A stretch of DNA of 64,000 nt from Streptococcus salivarius (GTDB lineage Bacteria > Bacillota > Bacilli > Lactobacillales > Streptococcaceae), in the NCBI RefSeq assembly GCF_009738225.1, contig NZ_CP018187.1, positions 1,188,501-1,252,500 on the forward strand, written 5' to 3'. Shown in pieces: positions 19,642-27,864 of the stretch; position 1 is the stretch's first letter, and every line of letters starts with the position of its first letter. The notes under the pieces are model-generated. The model was not told the DNA's origin. It saw only the letters and a program-made list of their open reading frames with translations, and did not search any database. The translations under genes were made by a program, and so were the position numbers.

Positions 19642-21053
19642 TTTAAGCCATCTAATCCCCCAGCCGAGTGTCCACCAATAAGCTTACTTCGAGCAAGACT
19701 CCTAGATGCCTCCTGTAAAGAAGTTGCTTTTTGAATGGTCGTAAAGCCAAATTCCTGACGAATACTATCTATAGCTGCTTGAAGCCTTTCTTCTTTATCA
19801 ATGTCATCTGGATTATCAAATAAAGAAAGAATTTGAAGCCCTTCATCTACAAAATTTGCATAAGAGACACTCACACTTCGAACAGCCCCTCCTTGATATT
19901 TCTTCCTAAAGAGTGCAATGACATGTCCTATTAATATCCTTGTGTTATTAGCAGGTTCAATCTTCATCTGTGCTTGTAGTGAACGCTTGCCCTCTAACTT
20001 TGAAAATCCAATGCTAATGGAAACTTGACAAGCTTTCTTATGAGCCCGTCTTAACCTAATGGCTACCTGTTCCGCCATCTCTCTTAGAATCAATTCAATA
20101 TCAGCTTGACGCTCATAGTCTCGTGGTAAGATTTGAGAATTTCCTAAGCCATGTGACTTTGGTTTATAAGGTTTATGAACATTACTCTCATCAATACCGT
20201 TAGCATGAAAAAAGAGGTCTAAACCTACAATACCTAACTTCTTTTTAAGAATATCAGGATTGCTATTAGCAAGTTCTCGAATGGAGCAAATTCCCAACTT
20301 GTTTAGCCGCTTCTCCATCCGCTTACCAATCCCCCAGAAATCAGTCATATGGGAAATATTCCAAACCTTAGTCTCGACATCTTCATAGGACCAGTTGGCT
20401 CTCATAGTAGCCGTATGTTTAGCCTCATTATCAAGAGCTAACTTAGCCAATAAGGGATTGCTGTTAGACATTCCAACTGTCGAGTAAATACCTGTCTCCC
20501 TCCAAATATCTCTTTGAATACGCCCTGAAATCATATCTAACTTATCTTTTCTAGTAATAGTCCTATCGGGAATAAAGTAATTCAGTGACGACGTGAGATC
20601 AATGAAACCCTCATCAATGGAATAGGGAAGAATATCTTCAACACTGGCATAATTCTGGAAAATGTGTTGAATCTGGATATTCTTTTTTATATAGATATCC
20701 ATTCTAGGAGGAACGATAAAGGTAACCTTGGCCCAAGATTCGATGTAATCTACAAAAGCTCTATCCGTTGGAAGTCCCTGCTTTTTGGCATTATAATAAT
20801 GAAACTTACGAGAATGAATGTCAAAAGGTAAGTCGTAAGAACGACTAACATTTGACTTGCCAAAAACCTGCTTAAATATGGGGGAGGAGGCTAATATCAA
20901 ACCATTAGCATTCTCAGCCCTGCTCATCACACATAGAGAAGTCTTAAGAGGGTGTAGCCCACGTTCAACACACTCTACACTCGCATAGAAAGATTTCATA
21001 TCTACAAAAGCAATATCACTTTGCGGTTCTCTTGAATAATCAAAATATCCCAT
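19638..21053 (-). CDS. umuC: Y-family translesion DNA polymerase (UmuC/ImpB type)
   Basis: 471 aa error-prone polymerase. Catalytic acidic motifs are intact: FVDMKSFYASVEC (first Asp) and YSIDEGFIDLT (Asp-Glu pair). A helix-hairpin-helix region (FWGIGKRMEKRLNKLGI) and a little-finger domain follow. Gram-positive UmuC homologues work without UmuD, with HdiR acting as the LexA-like control. The promoter -10 at 21094-21099 is followed by a perfect 18-bp operator at 21066-21083. It leads a three-gene overlapping operon. Confidence 0.93.
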   Translation of the reverse strand: MGYFDYSREPQSDIAFVDMKSFYASVECVERGLHPLKTSLCVMSRAENANGLILASSPIFKQVFGKSNVSRSYDLPFDIHSRKFHYYNAKKQGLPTDRAFVDYIESWAKVTFIVPPRMDIYIKKNIQIQHIFQNYASVEDILPYSIDEGFIDLTSSLNYFIPDRTITRKDKLDMISGRIQRDIWRETGIYSTVGMSNSNPLLAKLALDNEAKHTATMRANWSYEDVETKVWNISHMTDFWGIGKRMEKRLNKLGICSIRELANSNPDILKKKLGIVGLDLFFHANGIDESNVHKPYKPKSHGLGNSQILPRDYERQADIELILREMAEQVAIRLRRAHKKACQVSISIGFSKLEGKRSLQAQMKIEPANNTRILIGHVIALFRKKYQGGAVRSVSVSYANFVDEGLQILSLFDNPDDIDKEERLQAAIDSIRQEFGFTTIQKATSLQEASRSLARSKLIGGHSAGGLDGLK

Positions 21054-21065
21054 GCTTGCCCTTTC

Positions 21066-21099
21066 GTTAGTTTATAAACTAACACTAGTATAAATTATA
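21066..21099 (-). promoter_or_regulatory. umuC promoter with HdiR-type operator
   Basis: TATAAT (-10) on the minus strand at 21099-21094 is followed 10 nt later by the perfect palindrome GTTAGTTTATAAACTAAC (21083-21066), which would cover about +5 to +22. A 16/18 copy sits before hdiR. Confidence 0.8.
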
Positions 21100-21125
21100 A
21101 CTTCTTATATTTCAAGTATTTTCCA

Positions 21126-21162
21126 TAAAAAAATAACAACATCCCTTCTAGAATGTTGTTAT
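21126..21162 (-). terminator. Terminator of the amino-acid ABC operon
   Basis: A 10-bp perfect stem ATAACAACAT/ATGTTGTTAT (21133-21142 with 21153-21162) followed by seven T on the minus strand, just after the substrate-binding protein stop. Confidence 0.85.
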
Positions 21163-21166
21163 CCTT

Positions 21167-22018
21167 CTATTTTTTCCCTTTAACTTGGTCTGTGGCAACA
21201 TCTTCGCCAAACCACTTGTTAGAAATCTTTTGGAATTCTCCTTTTTTATAAAGGGTTCTAAATCCTTGATTGATTTTTTTGATCAGTGTCTTATCTGCTT
21301 TACGAGCACCTACAGCAAAGCTTTCACCTTCATAACCAGCAGGCATAACATTATACTGATCCAGAACCCCTGATTTTTCTAAGTAGTAATTAGCATACAC
21401 ACGGTCAATCAATAGACCGTCAATACGTCCACTATCAAGGTCAATCAAGGCTTGAGTAAAGGTCGAATATTGGACTGCTTTTTGGTTGGCAACGATATCC
21501 TTCAAAATCTTCGGAGAAGCATTGAAAGCATCATAACCGGAAGACCCTGCTTGGGCACCTAAGGTCTTACCTGACATTCCAGCAACAGAATCAATTCCCG
21601 AAGACTTTTTGGTTACCAGTACTTGTTCATTGACCATATAAGGTTCCGTGAAGTCCGCAGACTGCTTACGCTCATCCGTGACCGAGTAACCATTCCAAAT
21701 GAGGTCAATTGTCCCATTCTTCAGTTCTGTTTCTTTCATATCCCAGTCAATAGCCTGCCATTCGACATCGATACCATACAATTTAAAGACTGCAGTTGCA
21801 AGATCAATATCAAAACCAACATAGCTACCATCCTTTTCCTCATATCCCATAGGAACAAAGGTTGCATCAAAACCAATTTTGATTTTCTTTTCTTTGGTAT
21901 AGGTTTGCCACTGATCTTTCTGAGTTGCAAAATGTGAGCGCGAGCTGCAAGCTGATAGCGCAAACAAAGGCAAAATGACAAGACAGCCTAGCAAAATCGT
22001 TTTTACTATTTTTTTCAT
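21167..22018 (-). CDS. Amino-acid ABC transporter, substrate-binding lipoprotein
   Basis: 283 aa, family 3 extracellular solute-binding protein. The signal peptide ends in the lipobox LSACSS, with lipidated Cys near residue 24. The signature IKIGFDATFVPMGYEEKDG and FDIDLATAVF segments are typical of polar amino-acid (glutamine, cystine, basic) binders. It lies 12 nt after the ATPase gene. The substrate cannot be fixed from sequence reading alone; cystine or glutamine/arginine are the likely classes. Confidence 0.9.
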   Translation of the reverse strand: MKKIVKTILLGCLVILPLFALSACSSRSHFATQKDQWQTYTKEKKIKIGFDATFVPMGYEEKDGSYVGFDIDLATAVFKLYGIDVEWQAIDWDMKETELKNGTIDLIWNGYSVTDERKQSADFTEPYMVNEQVLVTKKSSGIDSVAGMSGKTLGAQAGSSGYDAFNASPKILKDIVANQKAVQYSTFTQALIDLDSGRIDGLLIDRVYANYYLEKSGVLDQYNVMPAGYEGESFAVGARKADKTLIKKINQGFRTLYKKGEFQKISNKWFGEDVATDQVKGKK

Positions 22019-22030
22019 GGAAAATCCTCA

Positions 22031-22660
22031 CTATTTTGGATTGATAGTGACAATCTCATCGGCGATGTGTTGTGCAAACTGCATATCGTGAGTGATAACG
22101 ATTTGCGTAATCCCAGTCTCACGATTCTGCAAAATCAATTTCTCCACTTCTTGACGCAACTCAGGGTCAAGAGCTGATGTTGGTTCATCATAGCCGACAA
22201 TTTTCGGATCAATCATCATAGCACGCGCAAATGCAACACGTTGTTTTTGTCCCCCAGAAAGAGAGTAAGGATAAGCATTTCCGTGAGCTCCAAGGCCTAA
22301 ACGGTCAAGCAGAGCTTGAGCTTTTTTCTGAGCATCCTCCTTAGACATTCCCATCGTCTTAATTGGAGAAAGCGTTAGATTGTCTAAGACTGTTAAATGT
22401 GGAAACAGTTGGAAATCTTGGAAGACAAAACCGAGCAAATTACGACTTTCCATCTGATCCAAAGGAATCTCTTCATTTTCATAAATAATTTGTCCTGAAT
22501 CAATGGTTTCAAGACCTGCTAGCATACGCAAGAGAGTCGTTTTACCACCACCAGATGGTCCGACAATAGCCAAGATTTTTCCTTCTTCTACTGTCAGATT
22601 ATACTTATCAAAAATTTTGTGTTGACCAAATTGCTTGGAAATATTTTTTAATTCTAACAT
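22031..22660 (-). CDS. Amino-acid ABC transporter, ATP-binding protein
   Basis: 209 aa ABC ATPase of the polar amino-acid uptake group. Walker A GPSGGGKTT near residue 34, Q-loop FQDFQLFPHLTV, signature LSGGQKQRVAFA, Walker B IVGYDEPTSALDPE, H-loop VITHDM. It is somewhat short compared with the usual 240 aa, ending right after the H-loop region. It sits between permease (8-nt gap) and binding protein, forming one operon. Confidence 0.93.
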   Translation of the reverse strand: MLELKNISKQFGQHKIFDKYNLTVEEGKILAIVGPSGGGKTTLLRMLAGLETIDSGQIIYENEEIPLDQMESRNLLGFVFQDFQLFPHLTVLDNLTLSPIKTMGMSKEDAQKKAQALLDRLGLGAHGNAYPYSLSGGQKQRVAFARAMMIDPKIVGYDEPTSALDPELRQEVEKLILQNRETGITQIVITHDMQFAQHIADEIVTINPK

Positions 22661-22668
22661 AAGGTCTC

Positions 22669-23310
22669 CTATTTATAATAGTTGAATTTCTTTTCGATGT
22701 TTTTCGAAGCCACAGTCACAACACCCACAAGGATAAGATAGATAGCTCCGGCCACAAACATCGGTGCTAAGGTCGCATCACGGTTCGCAGCGGTACGACT
22801 TTCCAAAAGAAGGTCTCCAACCCCAAGCACATAAACCAATGATGAATCCTTAACCAAGTTAATAATCTCGTTAAAGATACTTGGCAAGACAATCTTGACT
22901 ACCTGAGGAAGGATAATGTAGCGGACGGTTTGGAAAGGACTAAGTTTAAGCATTTTTGCTGCTTCGTATTGTCCTTTCGGAATAGCCAAGATTCCACCAC
23001 GGAAAATCTCTGCGAAATAAGCTGCATAATTAAGCGTAAAAGCAAGAATAGCAGCTGGTAGACGATCGAAGACAATTCCTACACTCGGAAGAACATAATA
23101 AACGAAGATCAATTGTAAAAGGAGAGGCGTTCCACGCATAATCCAAACGTAAAGGGTTAATAACCAATTTAAAGGTTTGAATTTAATCTGCATTAAGAAA
23201 GCAAGTACAATCCCTAATGGAATCGACAGTACGATAACAATGAAAAATACTTGAAGTGTGACTACTGCACCGTTCAAAAGGGCTGGTAATACTTCCAAAA
23301 CGTATGACAT
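22669..23310 (-). CDS. Amino-acid ABC transporter, permease
   Basis: 213 aa HisM/GlnP-type permease with about five transmembrane helices. The EAA loop (FRGGILAIPKGQYEAAKMLKL, then SPFQTVRYIILPQ) is well conserved and contacts the ATPase. First gene of the operon. SD AGGAG precedes ATG 23310, and a -10 (TATAAT at 23349-23344) and a CodY-like box lie upstream. Confidence 0.93.
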   Translation of the reverse strand: MSYVLEVLPALLNGAVVTLQVFFIVIVLSIPLGIVLAFLMQIKFKPLNWLLTLYVWIMRGTPLLLQLIFVYYVLPSVGIVFDRLPAAILAFTLNYAAYFAEIFRGGILAIPKGQYEAAKMLKLSPFQTVRYIILPQVVKIVLPSIFNEIINLVKDSSLVYVLGVGDLLLESRTAANRDATLAPMFVAGAIYLILVGVVTVASKNIEKKFNYYK

Positions 23311-23343
23311 ATAAACTCCTATAATTATTTAGTATTGTTGAAT

Positions 23344-23367
23344 ATTATACCAAATTTTTTGAAAAAA
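23344..23367 (-). promoter_or_regulatory. Promoter -10 with CodY-like box for the amino-acid ABC operon
   Basis: TATAAT on the minus strand (23349-23344). Between it and the -35 region lies AATTTTTTGAAAAAA (23353-23367), matching 12 of 15 positions of the CodY consensus AATTTTCWGAAAATT. A CodY site fits an amino-acid importer, but A/T runs can match by chance. Confidence 0.4.
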
Positions 23368-23390
23368 TGATATAAGATTTTGGAAATAGT

Positions 23391-23444
23391 AAAAAGGAGT
23401 GCGACTAGACCCAATTTTCAAAATGAGTTCATAATCACACTCCT
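23391..23444 (-). terminator. Long hairpin, probable terminator of the phnA-like gene
   Basis: A 7-bp outer stem AGGAGTG/CACTCCT (23395-23401 with 23438-23444), with further partial pairing inside the 36-nt loop, is followed by TTTTT on the minus strand. It lies in the 200-bp spacer between phnA and the ABC operon. Confidence 0.5.
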
Positions 23445-23510
23445 GGAAGACTTAAATAGTCTGTCCTGAGAAACAAACAATACTTAAGTCTAGCATCCCT
23501 AAAGCTTATT

Positions 23511-23843
23511 TTAGATTTTCTTAACAAATTCAGATTTAAGTTTCATAGCGCCAAAACCATCAATCTTACAATCAATGTTATGGTTACCTTCAACCAAACG
23601 AATATTTTTAACACGTGTGCCTTGTTTAATATCTTTTGGCGCACCTTTCACTTTCAAATCTTTAATAACTGTAACAGTATCACCGTCAGCAAGACGTGTT
23701 CCATTGCTATCAAGAACCACAAGTCCTTCTTCTTCTGCAACTTCGTTTGGATCCCACTCATAGGCACATTCAGGACATACAAGCAAGATTCCATCTTCAT
23801 AAACATACTCTGAGTTACATTTTGGACAATTTGGTAATGACAT
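23511..23843 (-). CDS. PhnA/YjdM-family zinc-ribbon protein
   Basis: 110 aa. The N-terminal zinc ribbon [21 protein letters not shown] is followed by a small beta-barrel ([15 protein letters not shown]) as in E. coli YjdM (PhnA). Despite the historic name there is no link to phosphonate use; the biochemical role is unclear. Single gene with its own SD (AGGAGA). Confidence 0.9.
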   Translation of the reverse strand: MSLPNCPKCNSEYVYEDGILLVCPECAYEWDPNEVAEEEGLVVLDSNGTRLADGDTVTVIKDLKVKGAPKDIKQGTRVKNIRLVEGNHNIDCKIDGFGAMKLKSEFVKKI

Positions 23844-23926
23844 AATTCTCTCCTAAGATTGTGATATAAATACTATTCTACTTTAGATTCTCCAATTAAG
23901 CAAGGGTAAAAAAGATAAAAACAAAC

Positions 23927-23953
23927 AACATCCCTTACACTGTAAGAGATGTT
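23927..23953 (-). terminator. Terminator of glmS
   Basis: A 12-bp stem with one G-U pair (23927-23938 with 23942-23953, loop of three) is followed by T-rich sequence on the minus strand, 8 nt after the glmS stop. Confidence 0.8.
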
Positions 23954-23960
23954 AGTATTT

Positions 23961-25769
23961 TTATTCAACAGTAACTGATTTAGCCAAGTTACGTGGTTTA
24001 TCGACGTCGAGTCCACGATGAAGTGTCGCAAAATAAGCAATCAATTGTGTCGGTACAACCATTGAAATTGGTGACAAGTAAGGGTGAACGTTATTAAGAA
24101 CGATGTCATCACCTTCTTTAGCAACATTTTCCTCAGCAATAGTCAACACTTTAGCACCACGTGCTGCCACCTCTTGAATATTACCACGAGTGTGGCTAGC
24201 AAGAACAGCGTCAGACAAGAGCGCAATAACAGGCGTACCATCTTCGATCAAAGCAATAGTTCCGTGTTTCAACTCACCTGCTGCAAAACCTTCACATTGG
24301 ATATATGAGATTTCTTTCAATTTAAGACTAGCTTCCATAGCAACGTAGTAATCTTGACCACGACCAATATAGAAAGCATTACGTGTTTCTGCAAGAAGAG
24401 CTGCCACTTTCTCGTCAATGACTTCTTTTTCAGAGAGTGTTGATTCGATAGATTGTGCTACAAGTGACAATTCATGTACCAAGTCGAAAGCTTTAGCTTT
24501 TTCATTGCCATTAGCTTCACCGACTGCTTTAGCCAAGAAGGCAAGAGCTGCGATCTGAGCAGTGTAAGCTTTAGTAGAAGCTACGGCAATTTCTGGGCCA
24601 GCATGAAGAAGCATCGTGTGGTCAGCTTCACGAGAAAGAGTAGATCCCGGAACGTTTGTCACTGTCAAACTTGGAATACCCAACTCGTTAGCTTTAACAA
24701 GAACCTGACGGCTATCTGCTGTTTCACCTGATTGACTAATAAAGACAAAGAGAGGTTTCTTGCTAAGGAGTGGCATACCATAACCCCACTCAGAAGAAAT
24801 ACCAAGCTCAACTGGTGTATCTGTCAACTCTTCGAGCATCTTCTTAGAAGCAAAACCAGCATGATATGATGTTCCTGCCGCAAGGATATAGATACGATCA
24901 GCCTCTTGAACAGCCTTGATAATATCATCATCTACAGTCACTTGTCCCTTGTCATCTGTGTAGGCTTGGATAAGCTTACGCATCACTGTTGGTTGCTCAT
25001 CGATTTCTTTGAGCATGTAGTAAGGGTAAGTACCTTTACCAATATCAGATAGGTCAAGTTCAGCTGTATAGCTATCACGTTCTTTTACATTGCCATCATA
25101 ATCTTGAACTTCAACACTATCAGCTTTCACGATAACTAACTCTTGATCGTGAATTTCCATGTATTGATTAGTTTCGCGAATCATAGCCATGGCATCTGAG
25201 CAGACCATGTTATAGCCATCACCAAGACCAATCAAAAGTGGTGATTTGTTTTTTGCCACGTAAATTGTTGAGGCATCTTCAGAATCCATGAGAGCGAAGG
25301 CATATGATCCACGGATAATGTGAAGAGCTTTCTTGAATGCTTCAAGAGTTGACAAACCATCTTCTTCAACAAATTTTCCAATCAAGTGAACTGCAATTTC
25401 AGTATCAGTTTGGCCTTTGAAATGGTGACCAGAAAGGTATTCTTCCTTAATTTCAAGATAGTTTTCAATAACACCATTGTGAACCAAAACAAAACGTTCT
25501 GTTTCTGAGCGGTGTGGGTGAGCATTATCCTCTGTTGGTTTACCGTGAGTTGCCCAACGAGTATGTCCGATACCTGCTGTCCCTTCTACTCCTTCAGTTT
25601 TAGCAGCAAGTTCCGCAATACGGCCAACAGCCTTAACCAATTGACTAGATGCATCACCAGCTACAAAGATACCAGCCGAATCATAACCACGGTATTCTAG
25701 CTTTTCAAGTCCTTGAATCAAGATATCAGTTGCATTTGTGTTACCTACAACACCAACAATTCCACACAT
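23961..25769 (-). CDS. glmS: Glutamine--fructose-6-phosphate aminotransferase
   Basis: Makes glucosamine-6-phosphate, the entry to cell-wall amino sugars (602 aa). N-terminal Ntn glutaminase with nucleophile Cys2 (MCGIVGVVG), then two SIS sugar-isomerase domains ([39 protein letters not shown]), ending LAKSVTVE. There is no glmS ribozyme in the 90-nt leader; control appears to be at the promoter through two dre-like boxes. SD GAGGT lies unusually far (about 14 nt) upstream of ATG 25769. Confidence 0.98.
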   Translation of the reverse strand: MCGIVGVVGNTNATDILIQGLEKLEYRGYDSAGIFVAGDASSQLVKAVGRIAELAAKTEGVEGTAGIGHTRWATHGKPTEDNAHPHRSETERFVLVHNGVIENYLEIKEEYLSGHHFKGQTDTEIAVHLIGKFVEEDGLSTLEAFKKALHIIRGSYAFALMDSEDASTIYVAKNKSPLLIGLGDGYNMVCSDAMAMIRETNQYMEIHDQELVIVKADSVEVQDYDGNVKERDSYTAELDLSDIGKGTYPYYMLKEIDEQPTVMRKLIQAYTDDKGQVTVDDDIIKAVQEADRIYILAAGTSYHAGFASKKMLEELTDTPVELGISSEWGYGMPLLSKKPLFVFISQSGETADSRQVLVKANELGIPSLTVTNVPGSTLSREADHTMLLHAGPEIAVASTKAYTAQIAALAFLAKAVGEANGNEKAKAFDLVHELSLVAQSIESTLSEKEVIDEKVAALLAETRNAFYIGRGQDYYVAMEASLKLKEISYIQCEGFAAGELKHGTIALIEDGTPVIALLSDAVLASHTRGNIQEVAARGAKVLTIAEENVAKEGDDIVLNNVHPYLSPISMVVPTQLIAYFATLHRGLDVDKPRNLAKSVTVE

Positions 25770-25816
25770 ATTTTTAATAATAACCTCAGATCAAAGAGGT
25801 CATGTCTCCTTTATTT

Positions 25817-25831
25817 AAAATTGGTATAGTC
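25817..25831 (-). promoter_or_regulatory. dre-like (NagR-type) box 1 in the glmS leader
   Basis: The + strand reads AAAATTGGTATAGTC followed by AAT, a quasi-palindrome with ATTG/CAAT ends. It is an exact repeat of the box at 25896-25910 and resembles dre sites of NagR/DasR-family regulators. It lies about 25-40 nt inside the transcript. Confidence 0.6.
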
Positions 25832-25861
25832 AATAAGCTCTTTAAAAAGCTTAACGAGGAC

Positions 25862-25890
25862 AGTATATTCGATATATTTGACATTGTCAA
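25862..25890 (-). promoter_or_regulatory. glmS promoter
   Basis: On the minus strand a perfect TTGACA (25890-25885), a 17-bp spacer and TATACT (25867-25862). Confidence 0.88.
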
Positions 25891-25895
25891 GCATA

Positions 25896-25910
25896 AAAAT
25901 TGGTATAGTC
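25896..25910 (-). promoter_or_regulatory. dre-like (NagR-type) box 2 upstream of the glmS -35
   Basis: AAAATTGGTATAGTC on the + strand, identical over 15 bases to the box at 25817-25831. It ends 5 bp from the glmS -35 and also lies upstream of the divergent LysR gene. Confidence 0.6.
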
Positions 25911-25962
25911 CTAAAAAGACCTTCTACTTGCCTCTTATCCTAAGGAATAATCCTTAAAATAT

Positions 25963-25979
25963 GCTATAATAAGGCTATG
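25963..25979 (+). promoter_or_regulatory. Extended -10 promoter placing the LysR gene start at the transcription start
   Basis: TGCTATAAT (25963-25971 region: TG at 25962-25963, TATAAT at 25965-25970) is followed by only six bases before ATG 25977. There is no room for an SD, so a leaderless mRNA is predicted. Confidence 0.6.
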
Positions 25980-26885
25980 CGAATTCAACAATTACATTAT
26001 ATTATCAAAATCGTCGAAACCGGCTCAATGAATGAAGCTGCAAAACAACTTTTCATTACGCAACCAAGTCTTTCAAATGCTGTTCGTGACTTGGAAAGAG
26101 AAATGGGAATTGATATCTTTATCCGTAACCCCAAGGGAATCACTTTAACCAAGGATGGAGTTGAATTTCTCTCTTATGCCCGTCAGGTAGTGGAACAAAC
26201 GAATCTCTTGGAAGAACGCTACAAGAGTCACACAGAAACACGTGAATTGTTTAGTGTTTCCTCTCAACACTACGCTTTTGTTGTCAATGCCTTCGTCTCA
26301 CTTCTCAAGAGAGCTGACATGACACGTTACGAGCTCTTCTTACGCGAAACACGTACTTATGAAATCATTGAGGACGTTAAGAACTTCCGTTCAGAGATCG
26401 GAGTTCTCTTCCTTAACAGCTATAATCGAGATGTCTTGACTAAGATGTTTGATGACAACCGCCTCACATATACCAGTCTCTTCAAAGCTAGACCCCATAT
26501 CTTTGTCAGCAAGTCAAACCCATTGGCTAAGCATGAAGTTGTCTCTTTGGAAGATTTAGAAGAATTTCCATACCTTAGCTATGATCAGGGGATTCATAAT
26601 TCCTTCTACTATTCTGAAGAGATTCTCTCTCAGATTCCCCATAAAAAGTCTATCGTGGTTTCAGACCGAGCGACACTCTTCAACCTATTAATCGGTTTGG
26701 ATGGTTACACCATTGCTACAGGTATTTTAAATAGTAATTTGAATGGTGATAACATTGTCTCTATCCCACTTGATATTGATGATGAAATTGATATTGTTTA
26801 CTTGAAGCATGAAAAGGCAACCCTCTCTAAAATGGGGGAAAAATTCCTTGATAACCTCGTTAAAGAAGTCACTTTTGACAACTAA
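25977..26885 (+). CDS. LysR-family regulator (CpsY/MtaR-like)
   Basis: 302 aa LysR-type transcription factor. N-terminal HTH at residues about 3-60 (GSMNEAAKQLFITQPSLSNA), and a C-terminal periplasmic-binding-like effector domain. Overall similarity is to streptococcal CpsY/MtaR, linked to methionine supply and surface modification. It is divergent from glmS. The start codon lies 6 nt after an extended -10, so the message is probably leaderless. A strong terminator follows at 26894-26925. Confidence 0.9.
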   Translation: MRIQQLHYIIKIVETGSMNEAAKQLFITQPSLSNAVRDLEREMGIDIFIRNPKGITLTKDGVEFLSYARQVVEQTNLLEERYKSHTETRELFSVSSQHYAFVVNAFVSLLKRADMTRYELFLRETRTYEIIEDVKNFRSEIGVLFLNSYNRDVLTKMFDDNRLTYTSLFKARPHIFVSKSNPLAKHEVVSLEDLEEFPYLSYDQGIHNSFYYSEEILSQIPHKKSIVVSDRATLFNLLIGLDGYTIATGILNSNLNGDNIVSIPLDIDDEIDIVYLKHEKATLSKMGEKFLDNLVKEVTFDN

Positions 26886-26893
26886 TAGATGTT

Positions 26894-26925
26894 AGTCCCC
26901 AGCACATAATGTTGGGGACTTTTTA
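26894..26925 (+). terminator. Terminator of the LysR gene
   Basis: An 8-bp stem AGTCCCCA/TGGGGACT (26894-26901 with 26913-26920) followed by TTTTTAT. Confidence 0.9.
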
Positions 26926-26952
26926 TCGCCAAAACTATCCAATTCAAAGCAC

Positions 26953-26972
26953 AAAAAAGAGCCTTTCGACTC
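26953..26972 (-). terminator. Terminator of the GH73 glucosaminidase gene
   Basis: A 5-bp stem with one G-U pair and a GAAA tetraloop on the minus strand (26959-26972), followed by six T. Confidence 0.65.
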
Positions 26973-26978
26973 TCATCA

Positions 26979-27692
26979 TTATTTATAATTTTTATAGCTT
27001 GCCCAAGCTTCATCTATAGATAAGGTATCAGCATCTGTGTATGAGCCTCTATAGCTGTTCCAAACAAGGCCACTTGTTGAACCAGTTGCTTGGGTAACTG
27101 GAGCTTGATCGTAGGCAGTCAAACCATAGTATGCAATAATGCTATTTAATTTAGAAGCGTAAAGACTATCTGTAGCATAAGTCCCTGTCAGTGCCTGAGT
27201 GGCATCTGCATAACTACTTGTATTTGATTTCCAAGTACCTGCATAAGTAGATGACGTCATCAAAGCAGCATAATCTGCTAGGGAATCACTCAGACTTCCA
27301 TAAGAACGGAAAGGTTCATCAATCTCATAAGTCTTCCCTGTACCATCGTCTTCCCAAGTACGCATAGTAACGGAGTTTCCATTATAAGAGCCCTTAATCC
27401 CAAAGAAGTTGTAATAAGGAGCTTGACTCAGACCTGACTGACCTGAATTTGATTCCAAAATAGCTTGAGCAATTAGAACAGAAGCATAGATATTGTAATC
27501 TTGACCAATCTGTCTCGCAGTCTCTCCGATACTATCAATAAAAGCCGTCGTAGTTTGATTGTAGGCAGCTTCAGCTTTAGCATTAACACTGTTATCATTT
27601 TTTCTATCAGTTGTAAAAGCTAGAACCAAAAAGAGCGAACAAACAAAAGCTCCCACGATAAAAATCATATACTTCTTTAAATGACGATACAT
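26979..27692 (-). CDS. Secreted/anchored GH73 N-acetylglucosaminidase (peptidoglycan hydrolase)
   Basis: 237 aa. An N-terminal hydrophobic helix (residues about 9-28, FIVGAFVCSLFLVLAFTT) without a clear signal-peptidase site may anchor it in the membrane. Residues about 45-200 form a glucosaminidase domain: the catalytic Glu in AQAILESNSGQSGLSQAP, then NFFGIKG and FRSYGSLSDSLADYA are diagnostic of GH73/LytG-like enzymes. A short C-terminal tail shows no cell-wall binding repeats. Single gene, probably in cell separation or wall turnover. Confidence 0.9.
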   Translation of the reverse strand: MYRHLKKYMIFIVGAFVCSLFLVLAFTTDRKNDNSVNAKAEAAYNQTTTAFIDSIGETARQIGQDYNIYASVLIAQAILESNSGQSGLSQAPYYNFFGIKGSYNGNSVTMRTWEDDGTGKTYEIDEPFRSYGSLSDSLADYAALMTSSTYAGTWKSNTSSYADATQALTGTYATDSLYASKLNSIIAYYGLTAYDQAPVTQATGSTSGLVWNSYRGSYTDADTLSIDEAWASYKNYK

Positions 27693-27864
27693 ACAACCCT
27701 TCCTTCATAAGATTTTCAATTATAATATTTCAATACTATTCTATCAGAAAAACTGACAAGTCGCAACTTTTAGACCTATCTTCCTTGATAAATAAAGCAA
27801 ATGTTACCTTTACATCATATTTATAATAAGCTATAATATAGTCAAATTTTAAGGAGATAAATGA

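Noticed and set aside
25770-25860. glmS ribozyme in the glmS leader
   Set aside because: The leader is about 90 nt, too short for the ribozyme, and lacks its core; promoter-proximal dre-like boxes explain control better.
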